Shown: piece after piece, positions 9,001-11,334 of the stretch
How the letters are laid out: every line of letters begins with the position of its first letter
Position numbering within the stretch: the first letter of the stretch is position 1
Assembly (NCBI GenBank): GCA_028565715.1
Contig: JAOXYC010210683.1
Span: forward strand, 1-11,334
DNA length: 11,334 bases
From: Phoronis pallida
Taxonomy: Eukaryota > Phoronida > Phoronidae
Direction of reading: 5' to 3'
Notes under the pieces: generated by a model
The model's database searches: none
What the model saw: only the letters and a program-made list of their open reading frames with translations
What the model was told of the DNA's origin: nothing
Position numbers and translations under genes: made by a program

Positions 9001-10700
9001 GTATCACTCTATGTGGTGGCTTTCTGTAGGTGCGTATCTCTTCAACATCATGTTGACTCAGTGCTCTCAAGGCAGCCAGGGCAGCGCTGTATACCGGGTT
9101 TATCTGTACAGTCAAATAAATACAATATTGAAAATTTCAAGTTATTTTAATCAATGCAAAAACCTTGAATTCACTCAATTTTTGACACTGGAACAATTGG
9201 CATTTACGGTCACAACGCTGTGTATTAGTTTTTTATCTTATTACTATGGCCTAAGAAAAATGCTATGATCCACAATGATTATATTCCTATATGTCTCAAC
9301 TTCATATGATTGGCCTCACTAAATAAATAAAAATTTCAAACAAATATAAACAACACCTAAAAACGTTTTAGGGCAGTTGAAAAATACCAGTATCTAGTCG
9401 ATTTGATTGAAAGTAAATACAAGGTGTTTTTCTGACCCTGTTGAATTCAGCCTTGGCTTCGCTTCTACACTTCTGGACTGGTGCAATCTTTGCCTGGATC
9501 AACAACTCCTGTTGGCGGCAATCTTCTAGGGCCTAAAATGAAGGGGGATAAATATTATTATATTAATTTTATCCAAAAGTCAAATCTGTACTCTGTACAT
9601 TTACTCACCAATTTGTTACTGTCTCGGTGTTTTAGAAGAATTTCATTCAAACAAACTCACGTAAAGGTAAATTACCATTGGTCAAAGTTCATCCTCTATT
9701 CTTTAACCCAATTTTTTTAATTGGATGCAAGGTGTAGGTTACCTTTACCATGAATTCATACCCTAAATTTCTAATCTATTAGCATTTGACAAAGAATCAA
9801 GCCTATAGACGCCCAGACAGTCACTTTAAATATTTGTTTAGTAATGTGTACTTCAAGAACTGAGCTCACCAGTTTATATTCCTCTCTACATTTCTGTACT
9901 ACTTCTAGACACGTCTCCACATCTTTAAGAGCCTTCTGTAGTCTGGGCATGAGTTGAGCTACATACAGCTTGTGTTTGTTAACTTCTTGAAACGCTTCAT
10001 CCACTCGCTTTAGACCGCATTCATTACGCTCAATTGTTTTCTGCAAAATTCATCAAAAGTAGCTTGAGGCTGACATGAATTCAACAATGTTTTTTTTTAA
10101 AAAGATAATTGAATTCATGGTGACTATTGGGCACATATTTTTGTAATTTTTTATCAAATCATAATGTCCAATTGTTTAAAGTAAGTTTTTTCTAATTATT
10201 AGAACTCTCACGACTTTTCTTTTCTCAAGAAAGAGAAAACCATAATGCTAACAATGCCCTCATTCAGTTGCCATGATTTCAACCATAATTAAACCTTTGA
10301 ATTGATAGGCAATTTAGACTCAACAACTGAGCTACGGATAAAACAACCCTTTACCAAAAAGAGCAGATGCATATTAATATACTTCTTTCACAACAAAAAT
10401 AATCCATGTTGAACATTTTTCAATGAATTATTCAATGGTCACAAGACAATAATCATGCATTTAAAACACAACAGATGGCACCCCACTCACCTGTTCTTTG
10501 CTAGCTACATGTGCAGCAACTACTTTGAACGTGTGAACAAACTCTTGGAATGTCAGCGGGGTATAGAACTTCTCCATCTCCGGCTGATGAGAGAATAGCC
10601 TCTGTACCGCATGGCGGGCTGACTTATGGATGTAGCTCATTCCACTAGCCACACAGGCTATCTGGTCGTCCTTGTTCACCTCATTCCACTTGATTGGTAT
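1..10700 (-). CDS. Dynein heavy chain, divergent (DNHD1-like), internal part of a spliced gene; 15 exons, both ends outside the window
   Basis: Joining exons 10491-10700, 9870-10040, 9437-9532, 8958-9103, one of 8270-8314 or 7515-7559, 6908-7178, 6562-6684, 5583-6227, 4667-4841, 3962-4121, 1956-2152, 1274-1459, 452-636 and 1-83 gives one open frame of 2693 nt (897 residues). Every intron is GT-AG and every phase matches. Domain order is that of dynein motors: C-terminal helices of AAA4, stalk coiled coil 1, MTBD, coiled coil 2, AAA5, start of AAA6. Stalk length on both sides of the MTBD is close to that of cytoplasmic dynein, so the stalk architecture is kept. Dynein heavy chains are ATP-driven minus-end microtubule motors of cytoplasm or cilia. 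The nucleotide sites of AAA1-AAA3 are outside the window, so motor activity cannot be judged. Divergence and the AAA5 insertions favour DNHD1 over standard axonemal chains; this assignment is inference. Dynein identity is close to certain, the subfamily about 60 percent. Confidence 0.9.
84..451. other. Intron, no feature recognised
   Basis: AT-rich sequence between the exons 452-636 and 1-83. An open stretch on the minus strand at 192-428 is low-complexity and has no splice or homology support. Confidence 0.7.
452..636 (-). CDS. Exon: AAA5-AAA6 linker region
   Basis: 185 nt, phase 1 to 0; acceptor catatattgtag, donor CAG followed by gtaactg. The translation LAKLPTYNMSVIDMTIGHHG, then VVNDVLTKVMAIEKSEFEGQ and RRSVEADLLHHKQDLIKQQ, matches the dynein segment 'VNF.VT...L..Q.L..V...E.P.....R..L......(L/F)...L..LE..LL'. 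The canonical 'VNFxVT' strand is altered to YNMSVIDMT, one of several places where this chain departs from the family consensus. Confidence 0.91.
637..1273. other. Intron between the AAA5-end exons
   Basis: Non-coding. Besides the TC run it holds an imperfect repeat of gcccatctt.gca.agagct at 789-811 and 915-934, about 125 nt apart, with further catgggc/tgggcag-like words between them. This may be an old degraded repeat. The 1080-1160 part is nearly pure A/T. Nothing else was recognised. Confidence 0.6.
1004..1020. repeat. (TC)n microsatellite
   Basis: About 8.5 uninterrupted TC units in the intron between exons 1274-1459 and 452-636. Confidence 0.95.
1274..1459 (-). CDS. Exon: AAA5 C-terminal beta strands
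   Basis: 186 nt, phase 1-1; acceptor ttgacttgcag, donor CAAG followed by gtacta. The translation LTVLVKYIERKPLDLLFHSL, then GNRIVTVGHQQLHYHQGFRL and FLQTSSP, matches the canonical blocks 'G..(L/V)LV.(D/N).E..DP.L...L......G.R..I..G.......P.F...L.T..P'. Asp-Pro of the canonical 'DPVL' is replaced by Pro-Leu-Asp. The helix-strand pattern is preserved, so the fold is probably intact. Confidence 0.92.
1460..1955. other. Intron, no feature recognised
   Basis: AT-rich sequence between the exons 1956-2152 and 1274-1459. No inverted repeat, RNA-like fold or extra exon could be supported. Confidence 0.65.
1956..2152 (-). CDS. Exon: acidic insertion, second half, returning to the AAA5 fold
   Basis: 197 nt, phase 2 to 1; acceptor cttcttccag, donor AAAG followed by gtaagc. 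The first 48 or so residues stay acidic (SIDEDIRPVTTLSSFEPEED, then DDSIMLPDDG). The last 17, DADDEKLQRTLITAIVKG, match the dynein helix 'dd.f...le.a...G' that precedes the 'l...' strand of the AAA5-AAA6 boundary. The intron before it, at 1.8 kb, is the largest in the window. Confidence 0.85.
3060..3153. mobile_element. Small inverted-repeat element (94 bp)
   Basis: The left arm 3060-3083 begins ggggagagcagggctagttg and the right arm 3132-3153 ends ctatgccgctctccc; they are imperfect inverted copies. An internal motif aggttgtaac (3090-3099) repeats the end of the arms. Termini of the type ggggagagcggg.tagttgtaac occur in animal MITEs, by my recollection. Confidence 0.7.
3243..3335. mobile_element. 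Small inverted-repeat element (93 bp)
   Basis: The left arm starts taataacaccttttatt and the right arm ends aataaaaggtttatta, its imperfect reverse complement. The inner parts aaaaatcatagaa and ttctatgattttt pair perfectly. The loop tgagcctttggcgag is about 15 nt. Non-coding, in the 1.8-kb intron. Confidence 0.75.
3962..4121 (-). CDS. Exon: acidic Ser/Thr-rich insertion in AAA5, first half
   Basis: 160 nt, phase 1 to 2; acceptor cttttaccacag, donor AG followed by gtaatac. It encodes about 53 residues with no counterpart in canonical dyneins: GIDRLASPNQGSNEIDGMTE, then runs such as FDESEFQEDMSVFSMSESRS. It is rich in Asp, Glu, Ser and Thr, low in hydrophobics and probably unstructured. The exon is accepted because its frame, phases and splice sites join the conserved AAA5 exons on either side without a shift. 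Confidence 0.8.
4122..4666. other. Intron, no feature recognised
   Basis: Sequence between the exons 4667-4841 and 3962-4121. A 109-codon open frame on the minus strand (4231-4560) is rich in Phe, Leu and Asn codons typical of AT-rich chance frames. It is not needed to link the flanking exons, whose phases already match. Confidence 0.65.
4667..4841 (-). CDS. Exon: AAA5 core with degenerate nucleotide-site region
   Basis: 175 nt, phase 0 to 1; acceptor tttacttcag, donor ATGG followed by gtaagc. The translation DMLALQNALIMRV, then CWPLLVDPDNQVELWV, matches the AAA5 block '(D/N)....ENA.(I/M)......(Y/W)PL(I/L)IDP..QA..W(I/L)'. The position equivalent to the P-loop reads LLVDPDNQ and has no GKT/GKS; AAA5 of dyneins normally lacks a working Walker A, so this is not a defect in itself. 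The extra residues MRVCCHNNKYC before WPL include two adjacent cysteines. The C-terminal part (NIIRSEDILPKDTDM) leads into the acidic insertion of the next two exons. Confidence 0.92.
4963..5335. mobile_element. Probable composite repeat with a tRNA-like head, bounded by inverted 15-mers
   Basis: attatcccttacttt at 4963-4977 is mirrored by aaagtaagggataaat at 5320-5335. Inside are an 11-bp palindrome, gttattaaacg t cgtttaataac (5017-5039), and the tRNA-like sequence 5074-5154. The right boundary touches the hairpin element at 5335-5485. I read this as one or two short repeats inserted into the intron; whether the inverted 15-mers are real termini is inference. Confidence 0.5.
5074..5154 (-). 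pseudogene. tRNA-like sequence (SINE head or tRNA pseudogene, Leu/Ser-like)
   Basis: Read on the minus strand it has a box A (tggtcgagtggatagaggc), a D-stem GTC/GGC, and a box B (ggttcgattcc). The acceptor ends GGCTTTG and CAAACTC pair in 6 of 7 positions counting one G-T. A loop ctcaaac could present a CAA anticodon, but its stem CTTAA/TCTCA does not pair. The T-stem GGTGG/CCACC pairs only if the T-loop has eight bases instead of seven. A working tRNA is therefore unlikely. Confidence 0.65.
5335..5485. mobile_element. Hairpin MITE-like element, about 70-bp arms
   Basis: The left arm 5335-5405 and right arm 5413-5485 are inverted copies: ataggtt, gattctttggttattgaacgt, atggg/ca.cac, ggtggttttcagaaaaaatat. 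Only about 8-10 nt separate them. The transcript or single strand would fold into a long near-perfect hairpin. No coding capacity. It lies in the intron between the AAA5 exons at 5583-6227 and 4667-4841. Confidence 0.85.
5583..6227 (-). CDS. Exon: end of coiled coil 2 and start of AAA5, with a long disordered insertion
   Basis: 215 codons, phase 0-0; acceptor cacaatttcag, donor CAG followed by gtaaac. Residues 1-38 finish coiled coil 2, with TRWRSELNNSK matching the dynein '.RW......' motif. Residues 38-70 (PGDSLLTAAAVCYYGPLNW and on to MSDWKNRC) match the AAA5 opening 'GD.LL.AA...Y.GPF....R..L...W'. Residues 193-215 (YALEEVLSSFDELSEW, then RTSHVPQ) match '..L.......W...(G/S)LP.D'. Between them, residues 81-192 form a Ser/Thr/Lys/Pro-rich stretch of about 110 residues where cytoplasmic dynein has only a few. 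This is the longest exon in the window. Short open frames on the opposite strand here are shadows. Confidence 0.92.
6228..6561. other. Intron, no feature recognised
   Basis: AT-rich intron between the coiled-coil 2 exon and the AAA5 exon, with several T runs (6410-6420, 6519-6526). Nothing else is visible. Confidence 0.65.
6562..6684 (-). CDS. Exon: stalk coiled coil 2, middle part
   Basis: 41 codons, phase 0-0; acceptor tttttacag, donor ACG followed by gtgaga. The translation starts QQIILGQKRIEAGRIKRVLQ and ends REALKEANSLKKQIT. It is continuous charged helix without proline, as expected for the antiparallel partner of coiled coil 1. Together with the end of the preceding exon and the first 38 residues of the next, the coil is about 97 residues from the MTBD to the PGD motif, close to the canonical length. 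Too short to stand out as an open reading frame; supported by phase and context. Confidence 0.83.
6908..7178 (-). CDS. Exon: MTBD helices H3-H6 and start of coiled coil 2
   Basis: 271 nt, phase 2 to 0; acceptor tattctgtag, donor AAG followed by gtaaaat. The first base completes the codon CC+C (Pro), or GA+C (Asp) if both cassettes are skipped, followed by WETSKTMIYGAHFYRELEFY. Other conserved blocks are DKNNMSDEMFEKL, ISNPEFHPRKILEASKAAAS and LWVHALYNYKKI. They correspond to the dynein pattern 'FDK.NI.....KL..Y...P.F.PE.V...S.A...L..WV.A...Y..V'. The region upstream to 7417 is open in the same frame but is intron sequence beyond the acceptor. Residues 76-90 begin the returning helix of the stalk. 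Confidence 0.92.
7179..7514. other. Intron downstream of the cassette exons
   Basis: AT-rich, open on the minus strand up to 7417 in the frame of the next exon, but beyond the acceptor tattctgtag and without dynein similarity. The part 7480-7507 just past the cassette donor is not shared with the duplicate copy. Confidence 0.6.
7508..7729. repeat. Direct duplication, copy A (contains cassette exon 7515-7559)
   Basis: This block aligns with 8262-8696 from the donor of the cassette exon through its acceptor and on into upstream intron sequence. Shared marks are the exon, the ctacaatcaaa acceptor region, the run catcatcaag.aacaaat, the motif aatcttaaaa.cattctgtg, and the end gaaatagt.tatgaaccaaaa. 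Copy A has no inserted element, so it shows the ancestral arrangement. Hand-estimated identity just upstream of the acceptor is about 85 percent; past the donor similarity is lost within about 15 nt. Confidence 0.85.
7515..7559 (-). CDS. Alternative cassette exon, copy 2 (3' in the transcript), MTBD flap position
   Basis: 45 nt, phase 2-2; acceptor ttgattgtag, donor CC followed by gtaagtc. Encodes EEILDVILTELDKLLP with the split codons. It sits 755 nt downstream in the transcript of its near-twin at 8270-8314 and has equally good splice sites, so neither copy looks decayed. The predicted product is a short amphipathic acidic helix ending in proline, directly before WETSK of helix H3. It could replace copy 1 (mutually exclusive use), be added to it, or be the only one used. 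Confidence 0.77.
7806..8222. repeat. Tandem repeat element, about 155-bp unit, 2 to 2.5 copies
   Basis: Units begin at about 7827, 7981 and 8138 with ag(c/t)(a/g)gttttcaa...agtgtgaacaa. The first two are complete and share gaactaattctgcca, cagggggagtt and cattgtcataaggtacgt.catgcca. The third breaks off after aagtgtgaacaaacaaat into ctgacaggctgacaacaatatgcgacc. The sentence-like order (catgccaagttt.tcaaaatc.gtt, then aagtgtgaacaa) is typical of interspersed non-autonomous repeats with an internal tandem core in aquatic invertebrates. It lies in the intron between the two cassette exons. Open frames on the minus strand here belong to the repeat and are not genes. Confidence 0.8.
8270..8314 (-). 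CDS. Alternative cassette exon, copy 1 (5' in the transcript), MTBD flap position
   Basis: 45 nt, phase 2-2. The acceptor ends ttgattgtag and the donor is CC followed by gtaagtc. With the split codons it encodes EEMLDVILTELDKVLP. It is 40/45 identical to the exon at 7515-7559; of five differences, two alter residues (Met for Ile, Val for Leu), both conservative. The placement after helix H2 (AVAMLFGF) and before the Trp that opens H3 is where axonemal dyneins carry the flap. Because the length is a multiple of three and the phase symmetric, it may be included, skipped, or joined to copy 2 without a frameshift. Which form is used is unknown from DNA alone. Confidence 0.75.
8445..8671. mobile_element. 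MITE-like element with 59-bp terminal inverted repeats
   Basis: The left arm at 8445-8503 starts ctgtctcctgcg and the right arm at 8613-8671 ends cgcaggagacag. The arms are inverted copies over their whole length with a few mismatches; shared inner motifs are tctggcgtcaaa and ctagaaat.ttgtg. The 109-nt middle has no coding potential. Comparison with the empty duplicate at 7508-7729 proves insertion. Flanking ctaag (8431-8435) and cttag (8672-8676) could be part of the termini; I could not define a clean target-site duplication, so the superfamily is open. Confidence 0.85.
8858..8978. repeat. Tandem duplication of about 60 bp carrying the splice donor of exon 8958-9103
   Basis: The first copy (8858-8917) reads ggaaaatctacaagaaatac, then cttactcttggccaaagcca. 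The second (8920-8978) reads ggaaaatccacgagaaatgc, then cttactcttggtcgaagccg. On the minus strand both contain CAAGA(G) followed by gtaagt, so the donor at 8957/8958 has a near-perfect twin at 8899/8900. Use of the distal site would add 58 nt and read straight into a TAA, because the proximal donor itself is in frame as G-TAA. Confidence 0.85.
8958..9103 (-). CDS. Exon: end of coiled coil 1 and MTBD helices H1-H2
   Basis: 146 nt, phase 0 to 2; acceptor ctgtacag, donor GA followed by gtaagtt. The translation includes AALAALRALSQHDVEEIRTY and then RKPPHRVILVLQAVAMLFGF. These match the dynein signature 'PAL..A..AL..L...D(I/V).EI(K/R)...(N/K)PP..V..V..AV..L(L/F)G', which covers the stalk tip, H1 (one of the microtubule-contacting helices) and H2. 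The split codon GA is completed by the first base of the next exon used: A or G gives Glu (cassette forms), C gives Asp (cassette skipped). A second copy of this donor lies 58 nt further into the intron. Confidence 0.9.
9104..9869. other. Introns on both sides of the exon 9437-9532
   Basis: Intron sequence at 9104-9436 and 9533-9869. I saw no repeat, RNA or regulatory signal. The plus-strand open frames here cross exon borders and have no coding features. Confidence 0.6.
9437..9532 (-). CDS. Exon: stalk coiled coil 1, distal half
   Basis: 32 codons, phase 0-0; acceptor cattttag, donor AGG followed by gtcaga. The donor is weaker than its neighbours because it has C at +3. The translation runs ALEDCRQQELLIQAKIAP and then VQKCRSEAKAEFNR. 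A single proline interrupts the helix near the middle. Found by frame and splice-site chaining; the neighbouring exons fit it without a shift, which is the main support. Combined with the two flanking exons, the distance from the YTP motif to the PP motif of the MTBD is about 144 residues, as in canonical dyneins. Confidence 0.8.
9870..10040 (-). CDS. Exon: stalk coiled coil 1, proximal half
   Basis: 57 codons, phase 0-0; acceptor gaattttgcag, donor CTG followed by gtgagc. The product is almost entirely charged helix. It contains NECGLKRVDEAFQEVNK, the counterpart of the dynein motif 'xxGLxKLxEAxxxVxxL' at the base of coiled coil 1, and continues with LMPRLQKALKDVETCLEVV. There is no glycine or proline break apart from the M-P at residues 31-32. 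It lies directly after the AAA4 exon and before the 32-codon distal coil exon. Confidence 0.88.
10255..10345 (-). repeat. Weak tRNA-like box A (possible old SINE)
   Basis: On the minus strand, ccgtagctcagttgttgagt closely resembles a tRNA box A (tagctcagttggtagag). About 45 nt further, ggtttaattatggttgaaatc only vaguely recalls a box B. No foldable tRNA could be drawn. Reported as a degraded repeat in the intron 10041-10490. Confidence 0.35.
10491..10700 (-). CDS. Exon: C-terminal helices of AAA4 leading into the stalk
   Basis: 70 codons, phase 0 at both ends. The acceptor reads tccaccccag before the exon and the donor is CAG followed by gtgag. The translation begins IPIKWNEV and contains FYTPLTFQEFVHTFK, matching the conserved 'YTP..(F/Y)LEFI..Y' helix that enters coiled coil 1 in dynein heavy chains. 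It ends VAAHVASKEQ, already helical and heptad-like. This is the most upstream exon of the gene visible in the window; nothing coding was found from 10701 to 11334, so the preceding AAA4 exon lies beyond the edge. Confidence 0.87.
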
Positions 10701-10877
10701 CTGGGGTGGACATAAATTAGGTGAAATAAAAAAAAACATAGTAACATATAGTTACATATTTCACATATTGCATAATTTTTATTATTATATGGTTATTTTA
10801 AAGGCTGAAGCTGCTTCAAGAGCAACCGTAGACCGTCATTGACATGCTCATCCGAGGCACTTAGCAAGACGGGTATT

Positions 10878-10948
10878 GACACCCTGGGAATCGAACCAGG
10901 TACCTCCCGATTGAGAATCTAGTGCTTTAACCACTACACTACAGAGGC
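10878..10948 (-). pseudogene. tRNA-like sequence (SINE head or tRNA pseudogene, Glu-like)
   Basis: On the minus strand, gcctctgtagtgtagtggtt begins a tRNA-like body with box A and a D-stem GTGT/GCAC. A loop ttctcaa would carry anticodon CTC (Glu) on a stem with one mismatch. Box B is ggttcgattcc. The acceptor stem does not pair (GCCTCTG against GGGTGTC), and the T-stem CCTGG/CCAGG closes an eight-base loop. These defects argue against a functional tRNA. Confidence 0.65.
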
Positions 10949-11183
10949 TTGCTGTAAAATACAGAGTTCTCAAGACGATGGTCAAACGTATGCATACAAT
11001 CACTTTGTGTTGAAGAGACGGTGAATGTTAAAATATCCAATTTTTTGTGTTTGTGTCATTAAAAAGATGATAAAAATAAAACATTTCTTGGAAAACAATT
11101 GAACTCGCCGCTGTTGTTGACTTTGACTGCCTTCTCCGTTTGTGAGGAAAATTCATAGGAAACATTTTTTTAAGAGATATTAT

Positions 11184-11270
11184 TACCGTATTCGCCCTAA
11201 TAAGCGCCCCTGCCCCTATAAGCGCCCCCTAGCTGTTTTCAAATTTTGCTGGAATATGCGCCCCCCCTTG
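11184..11270. repeat. C-rich interspersed repeat with taagcgcccc units
   Basis: ttaccgtattcgccctaataagcgcccc starts the block. taagcgcccc recurs at 11201-11210 and 11219-11228, with a variant aatatgcgccccccc at 11253-11267. Sequences beginning ccgtattcg.cc..ataagcgcccc are widespread interspersed repeats in marine invertebrate genomes, to my knowledge; I cannot assign a family. Confidence 0.55.
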
Positions 11271-11334
11271 CGACTGAAATTATCACCAACTTATCTTGTT
11301 TTCCTCACCGAAACCTTACATCAAACGTATTTTT

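Noticed and set aside
10878-10948. Functional tRNA-Glu gene
   Set aside because: The acceptor stem is unpaired and the T-loop abnormal. Kept only as tRNA-like.
1-11334. Prokaryotic systems: operons, CRISPR arrays, phage or toxin-antitoxin genes
   Set aside because: No continuous bacterial-type genes, no ribosome binding sites and no regularly spaced repeats. The only gene is split by GT-AG introns.
10701-11334. A further upstream AAA4 exon or a promoter
   Set aside because: No minus-strand frame with dynein similarity and usable splice sites was found, and no start codon context. The gene simply continues outside the window.

Overview
The window is animal (metazoan) nuclear DNA. It has AT-rich introns, GT-AG splice sites, a (TC)n microsatellite, tRNA-like repeats and several short inverted-repeat elements of MITE type. 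There is no bacterial gene organisation. The repeat style suggests a marine or aquatic invertebrate, but the sequence does not fix the phylum.

One gene occupies almost the whole window on the minus strand. I could chain 15 exons between 10700 and 1, two of them alternative versions of each other, with matching reading phase at every junction. They encode about 897 residues (with one cassette) of an internal part of a dynein heavy chain. In transcript order this covers the end of AAA4, coiled coil 1 of the stalk, the microtubule-binding domain (MTBD), coiled coil 2, AAA5, and the start of AAA6. Neither the start nor the stop codon is in the window; both ends of the gene lie outside. The fold is recognisable, but the sequence is divergent and AAA5 carries two long unstructured insertions. 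This makes a DNHD1-like (dynein heavy chain domain-containing 1) protein my leading guess, with a divergent axonemal dynein as the alternative.

The most interesting part is 7508-8978, inside the MTBD. A 45-nt exon is present twice in tandem (8270-8314 and 7515-7559), together with part of its flanking intron. Both copies have intact splice sites, the same phase, and near-identical 15-residue products. They lie between MTBD helices H2 and H3, where many axonemal dyneins carry the 'flap' that touches the microtubule. Skipping both, using either, or using both all keep the frame. The splice donor of the preceding exon is also tandemly duplicated. This looks like an undescribed alternative-splicing hub that could tune microtubule contact, but transcripts are needed to show it is used.

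The introns hold the rest: a 227-bp MITE inside one copy of the duplicated intron, a roughly 155-bp tandem element between the two cassettes, a 150-bp hairpin element at 5335-5485, two small inverted-repeat elements at 3060-3335, tRNA-like sequences at 5074-5154 and 10878-10948 (and a weaker one near 10340), and a C-rich repeat at 11184-11270.
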